Assembly: GCA_023413135.1 (NCBI GenBank)
Contig: JAEZQK010000126.1
Span: 1 to 14,243 of the forward strand
Reading direction: 5' to 3'
Source: Bacillota bacterium
GTDB taxonomy: Bacteria > Bacillota > Clostridia > Christensenellales > Aristaeellaceae
DNA: 14,243 nt
The first letter of the stretch is position 1; the number at the start of each line of letters is the position of its first letter. Positions 1 through 7,786 of this stretch are shown in pieces. The notes under the pieces were generated by a model. The model was given only the letters and a program-made list of their open reading frames with translations. It was not told the DNA's origin and did not search any database. Both the position numbers and the translations under genes were made by a program.

Positions 1-39
1 CTCCCTCGGCTCCTGCCTGACCTCATCCCCCTCATTTCC

Positions 40-57
40 GGCTGCTTCTCAGCAGCC
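40..57. other. Small hairpin with GNRA-type loop near left edge
   Basis: A perfect 7-bp stem (GGCTGCT with AGCAGCC) encloses a 4-nt loop that reads GAGA, a GNRA tetraloop, on the minus strand. Read on the plus strand it is followed by a pyrimidine-rich stretch but not a clean T-run, so it is a poor terminator in either direction. The rest of 1-205 shows no convincing coding sequence or promoter. It is the spacer between the operon terminator and whatever lies to the left of the window. Confidence 0.3.
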
Positions 58-205
58 TGCTTTGCTGTTCCTTCCTTTTCCGCGCTTATTCAATTGGCTG
101 TTTCAAACTTGCGCTCCTCAGGATGACGGCGTGCGAAGCTTACTTGCACTCTATGTGCTGATATTCATCGATGCAGTAAAGTGTTTTATACCAAATCAAA
201 ACATT

Positions 206-237
206 AAAAGCGGCGGGGAATTCCCCCCGCCACTTTT
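206..237 (-). terminator. Rho-independent terminator of the transporter operon
   Basis: Positions 206-218 pair with 225-237 in a 13-bp stem with one G-U wobble on the minus-strand transcript, around a 6-nt loop. The stem core is GGCGGGG/CCCCGCC. The minus-strand 3' arm ends in CTTTT, followed by a T-rich run. It starts 25 nt past the stop of the last operon gene, as expected for the operon's end. The plus strand also has TTTT after the stem, so weak bidirectional activity is possible. Confidence 0.9.
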
Positions 238-262
238 GTTGATAAGCCCTGGCAGCGCCTAC

Positions 263-1531
263 TTATTTCCCGAACGCTTTCTCGATTTCCGCTATTACAA
301 GCGGTTCCACCCGTTCCACCACAGTGGAAGCCGGAATGCCCTCGGCCAAATATTCATTGATACTGCCCGTGATCTCAAAAATACCGGAAAGGCCCTTGTC
401 ATACCTGGTGATGAGGGTATGGCCGTTGTAGATCAGGTCGTACATATCGCTGCCGTCGGGCGCCTTATCATAGCGGGCGCGCTCCTTTTCATCGCCCTTT
501 TCCTTTTGGATATCGTTTATCATGCGGATGTAGGCGATGGCTCCCTCGGGGTTTTTCGCGCCGGTAGGAACGGCCCAGCTCTGACTGTAAACATAGATTT
601 CGTCCGTGCTCCCACTGGGACCTGCCGGATAGGGCACCATGCCCACTTCAAAGGGCAGCTCCCGGGCATCCTGTATTTCCTTGCCCACGATCATGCCCAG
701 GGCGTTGTTGTCAAAGTACCCGAACATTTCCGAGTCGTCCAGCAGCCACATGGGGTTGGCGTTATTCATCATCTCGCCAAGATAGGTCAGCGCTTCCAGC
801 GTTTCGGGGTTTTTCAGCCCGGAGGTCACCTTTTTGTTTGCCTGGTCAATATTCAAAAGCGCGCCATGGTTGGTGATCAGAAAATGGCTCATGGTATCGC
901 CGTAGTAGCCGCTGAAGCCCCATTGGTCGATTTCCCCGTCCCCGTCCGTATCCTGGGTCAGGGCCCGGCCGGCCTCCAGGAACTTGTCAAAGGTCCATTC
1001 GCCCTTCAAGTACAGCTCATCCGGCGCTTCCAGCCCCTCATATTCAAAGAGGGTGCGGTTGAAGGTAATGTGCTTCAAATACGGCTTGATAGGCACGGCG
1101 TAATGGCTGCCGCCCCACATGTAATTTTCCTCGGAGATGGGATAATAGGCGTAGTCCTCCGGCGTCACGTAAGCGTCGATATTCTGAATGATGCCCTGCT
1201 GCACCGCGCCGTGGAACACGCTTTCATACATCAGCACAAGATCCGGCGCATCCCCCGCCTGCTGCATGTCGATGCACTTTTGCAGCTGCTGGTCCCAGGT
1301 GACGCCGATGACTTCCACCGTGCCGCCATACTTTTCCTCAAAGGCGGCTTTCGCCTCCATGGAAGCTTCGAACACAGCGTCATTCTTTGCCTTCATGTTC
1401 AGGTACCCGTTACTGCTCATCCAGAATACGATCCTGATGTTGGGATTTTCCAAGGTCTCCTCCGCAAACGCCAGCGGGGCAAGGGACAAAAGCATGACCA
1501 GCACGATGGTAAGCGACAGCAACCTTTTCAT
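263..1531 (-). CDS. Extracellular solute-binding protein (family 1, CUT1 sugar ABC transporter), module B
   Basis: This 422-aa secreted protein should capture a sugar or oligosaccharide outside the cell and deliver it to the permease pair encoded just upstream. A basic, hydrophobic signal peptide (1-23) ends in AFA-EE, a signal peptidase I type site. No lipobox cysteine is present, which is unusual for a Gram-positive binding protein. The mature part has the family pattern: a first beta strand IRIVFW (32-37), a DAPDLVLMY segment near 94-102, and an Asp-rich loop DTDGDGEID (194-202) like the calcium loops seen in many family-1 binding proteins. Length is normal for the family. The start is ATG with AAGGAG 9 nt upstream. 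It is the last gene of the operon, separated from permease B2 by 92 nt containing a hairpin that may allow separate mRNA levels. The substrate is unknown. Confidence 0.93.
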   Translation of the reverse strand: MKRLLSLTIVLVMLLSLAPLAFAEETLENPNIRIVFWMSSNGYLNMKAKNDAVFEASMEAKAAFEEKYGGTVEVIGVTWDQQLQKCIDMQQAGDAPDLVLMYESVFHGAVQQGIIQNIDAYVTPEDYAYYPISEENYMWGGSHYAVPIKPYLKHITFNRTLFEYEGLEAPDELYLKGEWTFDKFLEAGRALTQDTDGDGEIDQWGFSGYYGDTMSHFLITNHGALLNIDQANKKVTSGLKNPETLEALTYLGEMMNNANPMWLLDDSEMFGYFDNNALGMIVGKEIQDARELPFEVGMVPYPAGPSGSTDEIYVYSQSWAVPTGAKNPEGAIAYIRMINDIQKEKGDEKERARYDKAPDGSDMYDLIYNGHTLITRYDKGLSGIFEITGSINEYLAEGIPASTVVERVEPLVIAEIEKAFGK

Positions 1532-1565
1532 GTTTTAACACTCCTTTTCTTTTCGGCTACGCTCT

Positions 1566-1592
1566 ATTTTCAAGGGATGGCCCCTTAAAAAT
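1566..1592 (-). promoter_or_regulatory. Intercistronic hairpin before the solute-binding protein gene
   Basis: In the only sizeable gap of the operon (1532-1623), positions 1566-1576 pair with 1582-1592. On the minus strand this is an 11-bp stem with one G-U wobble around a 5-nt loop. No U-run follows in the minus direction, so it is not a normal terminator. A 5'-end stabilising or RNA-processing structure, which would raise the level of the binding-protein message over the permeases, is my inference from other ABC operons. Confidence 0.55.
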
Positions 1593-1623
1593 TTTCACTA
1601 CGAAATCGGAACTGTTTGATCGT

Positions 1624-2616
1624 CTACATCCCCGTCAGCCCCGTCCTCTCCACCGACTCCACGAAATACTTCTGGGTAAAGGCGTAGAGGATTAAAAGCG
1701 GCGCAATGCATATAAGACACGCCGCCTGCATGCGGGTGGCGATCAGGGCGGTATCGGTATAGTTGCCGCCGATGGTGGAAAGGTTTTGCAGGTTCTGCTG
1801 GAACATGGAAAGCGCCGTGGCCAGGGTTATATGGTTTTTCATGAACATGGCCGGGGTGTAGTAATCGTTCCAGTTCCAAACCAATGCAAACAGCAATACC
1901 GTCAGCATTACCGTGCCGGCGTTGGGCAGCATCACCCGAAAAAACGTACCTGCAGGGGTGCAGCCATCGATTTCCGCCGCCTCCTCCAATTCATGGGGCA
2001 TGCTTAAAAAAAACTGGCGGTAGATGAAAATGTACAAGCCGCCCCTAAGCCCCATGCCAAGAAGGGCAGGCAGCCAAAATACCCAGTAGCTGTCGATCAT
2101 GTTCACGGGCTTCACCGCTCCCCCGGTCACAAAGCCCAGCACCTTGAGCAGCCCGAACAGATCAAAATACCTGTACGTGGTGTACAGGGAGGTGGATATG
2201 GCCTGTTGCGGCACGATCATGGTAAGGATGACCAGCAGGAACATTACCTTCCGGCCCCTGAACTGGAACCTTGCAAAGCCATACCCCACCGTAAGGCACA
2301 TGGCCACCTGCATAAAGGCCGTGGCCACGGCGGAAAGCAGCGTATTGGGCAAGGAGGAGCCGATGTCCAGGATGGCCATGGCGTCCTGTATATTCTCCAT
2401 GGTCAAAGTCTTGGGCAGCCAGATCACCGAAGGGTCATACGTCTGCATAAAGGGCTTGAAGGCGTTGGAGACCATGTACAGCATGGGATAAAGCACCACA
2501 AAGCTCATGGCGGCAAGCAGCAGCAGCCGGAAAAGCCGCATCAAAAATGCTGCCCCATGGCGTGTTAAATGCGCTGCATGATGGCGTGTTTTTAACAGAA
2601 GCTCTGTTTGGGCCAA
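1624..2616 (-). CDS. Carbohydrate ABC transporter permease (MalG/LplC type), module B second subunit
   Basis: An integral membrane subunit of a CUT1-type sugar importer, 330 aa. Hydrophobic segments are visible near 28-50, 92-113, 123-141, 174-198, 233-252 and 294-314. The conserved cytoplasmic EAA loop that contacts the ATPase is EEAAEIDG at about 211-218, followed by the usual VMLPN sequence. The C-terminal part NWNDY plus a long last helix is typical of the MalG/LplC side. A TTG start at 2616 is preferred because GGAGG lies exactly 7 nt upstream. The in-frame GTG at 2622 nearly touches that site, and the open frame further upstream lies inside permease B1. It begins 2 nt after the B1 stop codon, so translation is probably coupled. 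It should pair with B1 and the 422-aa binding protein. Confidence 0.93.
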   Translation of the reverse strand: MAQTELLLKTRHHAAHLTRHGAAFLMRLFRLLLLAAMSFVVLYPMLYMVSNAFKPFMQTYDPSVIWLPKTLTMENIQDAMAILDIGSSLPNTLLSAVATAFMQVAMCLTVGYGFARFQFRGRKVMFLLVILTMIVPQQAISTSLYTTYRYFDLFGLLKVLGFVTGGAVKPVNMIDSYWVFWLPALLGMGLRGGLYIFIYRQFFLSMPHELEEAAEIDGCTPAGTFFRVMLPNAGTVMLTVLLFALVWNWNDYYTPAMFMKNHITLATALSMFQQNLQNLSTIGGNYTDTALIATRMQAACLICIAPLLILYAFTQKYFVESVERTGLTGM

Positions 2617-2618
2617 TT

Positions 2619-3536
2619 TCACTCCTCCATTCTTCTGGCCAGCCTGCCCAGTACCCCAAAGGCCAGCATAAGGATCAGCGCGATCACAGCCATATAGATC
2701 CAGCTCATGCTCGCCGCCAGGCCAAACTGGAACTGGCTGCCAAAGCCCGTGCGGTAGATGGCGGCCATGACCCGGTTGCCCGTTTCCTCCGTGCCGTAGG
2801 CCAGGAAGGAATCGATGATGGAATACACCACATTGAGCAGCATGATGGGTACCATCTGGGGCACGGTGATCTTCCAGAAGGAATCCCATTCCCCCGCACC
2901 CTCCATGCGCGCCGCCTCATACGTGCTGGGGGGGATCTTTTGCAGGCCGCTTAAAAACAGCAAAATCTGAACCCCGGATTCCATGATCAGCGCAAAGACC
3001 CTGTTGACGATTTCATTGACGCCGTTGACGATCCACAAGGGAAGGCTGGCCGCGAGCATGGCTTCCCTGAGACCGGCGCTTTGAAAGATGTAGGCGTTTT
3101 GCGTGGCGCCCAGGGTATTGCCGTTGATGATGCCTTGCAGCATCACGTACGTAACACCGCTGGTGATGATCACCGGCAGGAAAAACACGCTTCGGAAAAA
3201 GCTTTTACCCCGGAATTTCTGGTTGAGCAAAACCGCGATAAACAGGCTGAGGATCACGATCAGGGGCACCTTGTAGGCCATTTCCAGCACCGAGTCGGTC
3301 AGCAGGGGCACGAATCTGGAATCCTTTAAAAGCATGAAGGCATAGTTGCCGGCACCCACCCAGGTTAAGGCAAAACCCGTATCCGACATCTTGATGTCGC
3401 TTAGGCTGTACCACAGGGACTGCAATACAGGCGCGGCAAAGAAGAAAAGGAAGCCCAGCATCCAGGGCAGCACAAACAAATACCCCCAGCGGGCCTTGCG
3501 CCGTTTGAGCCTGCCGGATCTTACGCCGCCGGTCAA
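2619..3536 (-). CDS. Sugar ABC transporter permease (MalF/LplB/UgpA type), module B first subunit
   Basis: A 305-aa integral membrane permease. The N-terminus is basic (RLKRRKARWG), followed by a first membrane helix with the family-typical YLFVLPWMLGF start (19-29) and further helices near 90-105, 112-132, 182-198, 227-245 and 276-295. The EAA loop is TYEAARMEGAG (205-215) and continues into KITVPQMVP. Length is normal. The start is TTG, overlapping the TGA stop of the upstream DUF5696-type gene. An excellent GGAGGTGA ribosome binding site lies inside the end of that gene, so the two are translationally coupled. A shared ATPase must come from elsewhere, because no ABC domain is encoded in the window. 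Confidence 0.94.
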   Translation of the reverse strand: MTGGVRSGRLKRRKARWGYLFVLPWMLGFLFFFAAPVLQSLWYSLSDIKMSDTGFALTWVGAGNYAFMLLKDSRFVPLLTDSVLEMAYKVPLIVILSLFIAVLLNQKFRGKSFFRSVFFLPVIITSGVTYVMLQGIINGNTLGATQNAYIFQSAGLREAMLAASLPLWIVNGVNEIVNRVFALIMESGVQILLFLSGLQKIPPSTYEAARMEGAGEWDSFWKITVPQMVPIMLLNVVYSIIDSFLAYGTEETGNRVMAAIYRTGFGSQFQFGLAASMSWIYMAVIALILMLAFGVLGRLARRMEE

Positions 3537-5734
3537 ATCGTGTTCACCTCCACCGCAAGGAAGCCAAGGGGCGGAACGGTCTTCCCGTCCGCCTGCACTT
3601 CTTCCCCGCCAAAGTTCACATAAACAGCCAAGGTTTCGTATCTGGTCAGCGTCAGCGTATCGGACAGGCGCTCATAGCCCGTCATCCGCTCCGTGGAGAC
3701 ACGGCTCAGCACCTGAAACAGCGTATCGTAGTCCTGCTTCACCGTATCCACCCAGGCGTCAAAATCCGGGGAATACAGGAACATCATCCGCGAAGAAAGC
3801 AGCTCCTCCTTGTTTTGCTTCACAAAGGAGTACATGGGGCTGGCGCCGTATTCCAGGCACGTCAAAACCGCCTCCCGGGGGCTGGAAAAATGGTTCATGG
3901 CGCCCATGGCATAGGGGATGTACCCGTGGAACACCATCTGGTAGAAGGGAACGGTCTCATTGCAGATGGCGTAATTGCTGCTGTTAACGGGTACCTTCAC
4001 AAGATGGGAGGCCAGGGCAGCCGCGTAGCCGTTGCCGCCGGACAGCATCAAACTGGGGCTTACCGCCATGACATCCTTCAGCGTATCCCGGACAATTGGG
4101 GGGACATGGCCCCTGCCCGTGCCGCCGGTGCGGTTGTCGCTGGTGCAAATTTCGCCAAAGCCTTCCAGGGATATGGTGGAAAGGTTCAGCCCCTTGTACT
4201 TTTCCATCAACCGGCCGGCAAACAACCGGTAGCGGGATGGGGAGAGCAGGTACCAGGGCGGGATCTCCCCGTTCACCGCCGCATTGTCGTAATTAAGCTG
4301 GTATTGCATCTGCGGGGCGTTGACGGGGGATAGCACCGCGTCCCACAAGGCGGTAAAGCCGTTGCCGCCCTTATATACCCTGGTCAGATTAAAATCGGGA
4401 TACAGCCCGCCGCCCCGGCTTTCAAGCTTCCTGGCCAACGCCGTCAACTGCTCCCCGGTACCAAGGCCGTTTTGCATTTGAACGCTTTGGGGAATCTTTT
4501 CATAGGCGCTGTCCTTGACCCAGTTTTGATAGCACACCACGGTTTGAGGGATATCCAGGTCTTCTACCATGCTTTCCAAATCGGAAACGGTGGTCAGCTT
4601 AAAGGCCTTGGTATACGGGAAGCCCAGGAACTGAGCCTGCTTTTTGATGTAGCCATATGCATCCAGGTACAGGGGGTACTGCCCGGCCCTAACGCGCCGC
4701 TCAAGCCCCTGCTTACTTATCAGGTAGTCCCGGTACTTATCCGCCATCCCCGCATAGGAGCTTTCCTTCTCCCCGGCCAGGCAGTAGTACCGCACGGTAT
4801 AGGCACCGGTGGTCAGCCCGTCCCGTTCGCTGACGCCGGTGACACGGGCGTCAAACTCCTTTTTGTACATCATGATGGAGCCGCTGGAACGGACCTGAAA
4901 CTCGCTGTAGGCATAGTTGTAGTTGGTCAGGTTCGATACCCTGGCATGGAGGACAGCCTTGGCGTCGTTTTCCACGATCACCGCCAGGTATCCGTGGTCC
5001 CGGCCACCGCTGCCGAATACCGGTAGCCTGGCCGCGGCCTCGTTTTTAGGCGCGGTCCTTTGCAGAACGGCGGCTGAGCCCACCTGGCCCTCCACGCCGT
5101 AATCCTTGCCGTATAATGGAGCCTTGTACTCCGCCATGGCGGTCACGCCGTTGTTATAATGGATCAGCGCCCCGGAGCCGTCCGGAACGAACAGGTACCC
5201 CTGCGCGTTTGAATCCTGGCTGTCAAAGGCGGGCCATATATCCAGGGAGGAAACGGTATTCACCCCCCGCATCTCCAGGCCGTCTACAGGCACGCTGACC
5301 TCCACGAAGCCGTCCTTCAGGCGGTAGATAACGGTGATGGCGATCTCAGCTTTCGCAAAATCGTACCGGCAGACGGCGGTTTTGTTTTCAATGCGCACCG
5401 TCAGGCCATCCTTGTTCACGCTCTCCACCTGGGAGGGGGCGGACAGCGCCGCGCCCCGGTCGCTTACATAATTGAGCACCAATTGCGATTGCAGCGTCAT
5501 CTTGTGAACGCCCTTGGCTTTTGCGTCGGGCGCTTCAGGGTTGGAACGCCACAAGTATCCGTCCGCCTTGTTTCTAACAATGACCTGGCCCGAGGCCGGA
5601 TCAATATACAGCGCAAGCAGCCCGTTTTCATCCACCATTTGAAAGCCGTCCAGGGAAAGCCCCAAGGCGGCGAAAGGAAGGGATGTCAAAAACAGCACGG
5701 CCGCCAAAAGGAAAACAAGCTTTGCGTTTTTCAT
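3533..5734 (-). CDS. Secreted DUF5696-type protein, possible carbohydrate-active enzyme
   Basis: This 733-aa protein has a hydrophobic N-terminal signal sequence (about 1-25) and no lipobox. Residues 28-320 are beta-rich, beginning with a stretch that compares sugar-ring-type sandwich domains (ENGLLALYIDPASG, 36-49). From about 350 to 650 the pattern alternates beta strands and helices as in a TIM barrel: LYLDAYGYIK (355-364), TVVCYQNW (398-405), GLYPDFN (443-449), STISLEGFGE (519-528), LMLSGGNGY (562-570) and HGYIPYAMGA (603-612). A short beta domain closes the protein. I recall this architecture as DUF5696, often found beside YIP1 and sugar ABC genes. Hydrolase activity is only inferred; D447, E524 and E528 are candidate acidic residues. 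The start at 5734 has GAGG 6 nt upstream; the in-frame ATG at 5740 is the alternative. The gene follows the YIP1 gene by 16 nt and overlaps the next permease. Confidence 0.82.
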   Translation of the reverse strand: MKNAKLVFLLAAVLFLTSLPFAALGLSLDGFQMVDENGLLALYIDPASGQVIVRNKADGYLWRSNPEAPDAKAKGVHKMTLQSQLVLNYVSDRGAALSAPSQVESVNKDGLTVRIENKTAVCRYDFAKAEIAITVIYRLKDGFVEVSVPVDGLEMRGVNTVSSLDIWPAFDSQDSNAQGYLFVPDGSGALIHYNNGVTAMAEYKAPLYGKDYGVEGQVGSAAVLQRTAPKNEAAARLPVFGSGGRDHGYLAVIVENDAKAVLHARVSNLTNYNYAYSEFQVRSSGSIMMYKKEFDARVTGVSERDGLTTGAYTVRYYCLAGEKESSYAGMADKYRDYLISKQGLERRVRAGQYPLYLDAYGYIKKQAQFLGFPYTKAFKLTTVSDLESMVEDLDIPQTVVCYQNWVKDSAYEKIPQSVQMQNGLGTGEQLTALARKLESRGGGLYPDFNLTRVYKGGNGFTALWDAVLSPVNAPQMQYQLNYDNAAVNGEIPPWYLLSPSRYRLFAGRLMEKYKGLNLSTISLEGFGEICTSDNRTGGTGRGHVPPIVRDTLKDVMAVSPSLMLSGGNGYAAALASHLVKVPVNSSNYAICNETVPFYQMVFHGYIPYAMGAMNHFSSPREAVLTCLEYGASPMYSFVKQNKEELLSSRMMFLYSPDFDAWVDTVKQDYDTLFQVLSRVSTERMTGYERLSDTLTLTRYETLAVYVNFGGEEVQADGKTVPPLGFLAVEVNTI

Positions 5735-5750
5735 ATTCATCCTCTCCTTT

Positions 5751-7772
5751 CTACAGGCGGAACATGATTTCGTGATAGATGGTGGTGAAGAACACCCACA
5801 TCTGCGCAAATAGGCTGTAGGCCAACACCATCAATACCAGCACGATCACTACGGCCAATGCGGTGAGCGCAAGATTCAACAGCGTTTTTTTCAGCGTAAG
5901 CTGATTTACGTGGTATACGCCCATCGTAAGCAGGATGGCCGACCAGCCGATGGTGACGATGCTTAAAAAATCCAGAAAGACCTTCATGTCCAGCGTTACA
6001 AAGTTGCTGATCACCGTCCGCGCGATCATGCCCAGGATAAAAGGGACAAGCGCGTAGGAAAAGGCTATAAACAATTCATGCTTTTTGCCCTCGCAGTCGC
6101 TCATCAGCGAGGAGACCGCCAGGTTGCTCACATACATAAGCATAAAGCTGCCCACCGAACCCAGAAACAAAAGCTGCACATTGAACCGGTCGATACGGTT
6201 TGGGTTAAAGGCAAAACCCGTCTGCAGGTATTCAAACACCGTGGCCAGGAAAAAGACAAGCAGCACCACAGTGCCCGAAGCTACGGAGCCAAGGCCGGCA
6301 TACTTTACGCCTTCAAAGCCCTGGTAGGGGTGCGCCATGCAATAGATGGGCGCACCGAAAACGCCCAGGCGCCTTTTTTGCCGCATCATCCCGCGGCGCT
6401 TTTTGTAAAGATTCCATCCCTTTATTAGCGCAAACAGCAGCACGGCCAGGGCAAGGATCCATCCCATGTGGTCGCGGACCACCTGCAGGGAATACTCCTT
6501 GAAGGCTTCACTGAACCCATCCTTGTAATTGCCCTGGCGGTAGTAATCCATGGCCTTTTCGTATTCCTCCAGCTGGAAGTAGGCCTTTCCAAGGCCCTGG
6601 TAGGCCATGTTGTAGTTGTTGTCCATCTTCAGTACATCCAGCCAGGGCTGGATGGATTCCAGATACCGCCCGTCGTTGTACAAAATGCTGGCCTCATGGA
6701 TGGCTTTTCCAAAGGCGGTAAGCTCAAACACCGTGACAGCGCCCGTCTGCGCGTCCAGCACCAGGATGTCATCCCCTACCCGCTCCATGGCGACCGGGTC
6801 CTGAAACAGCCCGTCTTGCGTGCCGTACCCGCCGAAGGTCAATAGCATGCCGGAGGTTTCAGTGAACTGGCCGATGACCCTGGTGGTCTTGTTAAGCGCC
6901 GTATAGATGCCGTCCTTTTCCGGCAGCACATCCGAAAAGGAGACGTTCGCCCTGATTGGAAGGATGTCGATGCCCATGGGGTTGAGCTTGGCGATGGGCT
7001 TGCTTTCGCCCTGCTCGCCGGCCACCACCACGGCATAGATCATATCCTCATCATCGATGGCGATATTGCCGTACTCGATGGGGATGAACGATTCCAGCCC
7101 CTCCCGCTGCGCCCGCGTTAAAAACATGCGCCAGAGCTTTTGCAAAACCACCTTGGCTGTCACGGTTACATGGCTGGACCCGAAAAAGTTCATGAAGGTG
7201 CCGTCCCCATAAAAGCAGACCAGCCCCTGATAGACGCCCTGGGACAGCACATACACGCGCCCCGCACCGTCCACCACCACTTTTTGGGGCTTAAACGGAG
7301 TAGCCTCTTCATACAGGTCGCTTTGGGGCCGCGTATACCTTCTGATCAGTTCCCCTTCCCTGTTTATCCGGACAACGGCGCCCAGCTCGTCGTCCGCAAT
7401 GTAGATATCGCCGCCCCGGTCCACAAAAACGCCCATGGGGTGAGCAAGCTGCACGCCGTCAAAGGCGCTGTATTCCCGGACCAGGCGGTAGCTGCTGTCC
7501 AGCACGACGACCCTTTTATTGCCCGTATCGGCAATATACAGTTCGCAGGCCCCGGCGTCGTACAGAATGTCCTGGGGCTTGCTCAGACTGGTGATGCCCA
7601 TGGCCGCGGCATTCATTACCGTCTTCACCTGGTAACCGATGGGCGAAGGTACCGGCTGTCCATAGCGGTTGTAGGTATAGCCGCTGTAGGGCGCTTCCTC
7701 CGCCGCGGCGCAAAGGAGTGTGCCCGGAAGGAGCATCAGGCACAGGAAAAGGGCGCACAAGCGTTTGGCCAT
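5751..7772 (-). CDS. NHL beta-propeller / TPR / YIP1-family membrane protein
   Basis: A 673-aa multidomain protein. Residues 1-24 form a signal peptide (cleavage probably after CAAA). About 60-350 holds NHL/SMP-30-like propeller repeats, for example DILYDAGACELYIADTGNKR (68-87), GVFVDRGGDIYIADD (114-128) and KVVVDGAGRVYVL (164-176). About 356-425 forms one or two TPR-like helical hairpins (ILYNDGRYLES, AYFQLEEYEKAMDYYRQG). A membrane helix at 437-453 is followed by a strongly basic stretch (KKRRGMMRQKRR), placing the preceding domains outside by the positive-inside rule. From 470 to 660 a YIP1-like domain adds four or five helices. The start has GGAGG 7 nt upstream of ATG, and the gene begins 14 nt after permease A2. 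Its position between two importer modules suggests a scaffold, sensor or assembly role at the transporter. The function is not known to me. Confidence 0.87.
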   Translation of the reverse strand: MAKRLCALFLCLMLLPGTLLCAAAEEAPYSGYTYNRYGQPVPSPIGYQVKTVMNAAAMGITSLSKPQDILYDAGACELYIADTGNKRVVVLDSSYRLVREYSAFDGVQLAHPMGVFVDRGGDIYIADDELGAVVRINREGELIRRYTRPQSDLYEEATPFKPQKVVVDGAGRVYVLSQGVYQGLVCFYGDGTFMNFFGSSHVTVTAKVVLQKLWRMFLTRAQREGLESFIPIEYGNIAIDDEDMIYAVVVAGEQGESKPIAKLNPMGIDILPIRANVSFSDVLPEKDGIYTALNKTTRVIGQFTETSGMLLTFGGYGTQDGLFQDPVAMERVGDDILVLDAQTGAVTVFELTAFGKAIHEASILYNDGRYLESIQPWLDVLKMDNNYNMAYQGLGKAYFQLEEYEKAMDYYRQGNYKDGFSEAFKEYSLQVVRDHMGWILALAVLLFALIKGWNLYKKRRGMMRQKRRLGVFGAPIYCMAHPYQGFEGVKYAGLGSVASGTVVLLVFFLATVFEYLQTGFAFNPNRIDRFNVQLLFLGSVGSFMLMYVSNLAVSSLMSDCEGKKHELFIAFSYALVPFILGMIARTVISNFVTLDMKVFLDFLSIVTIGWSAILLTMGVYHVNQLTLKKTLLNLALTALAVVIVLVLMVLAYSLFAQMWVFFTTIYHEIMFRL

Positions 7773-7786
7773 TTTGACTCCTCCCC

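Noticed and set aside
62..1588. Long plus-strand open frame (508 aa) opposite the 422-aa binding protein
   Set aside because: It is antisense to a well-supported gene with a signal peptide and family motifs. Its translation is His/Pro/Gly-rich without domain pattern, as expected for the complement of biased codons.
2622..2889. N-terminal extension of permease B2 into permease B1
   Set aside because: The extra residues are the out-of-frame reading of B1. A TTG at 2616 with GGAGG 7 nt upstream gives a normal-length permease.
5737..5809. Longer start for the DUF5696-type protein
   Set aside because: The extension overlaps the YIP1 gene, has no ribosome binding site and precedes a proper signal peptide beginning at 5734.
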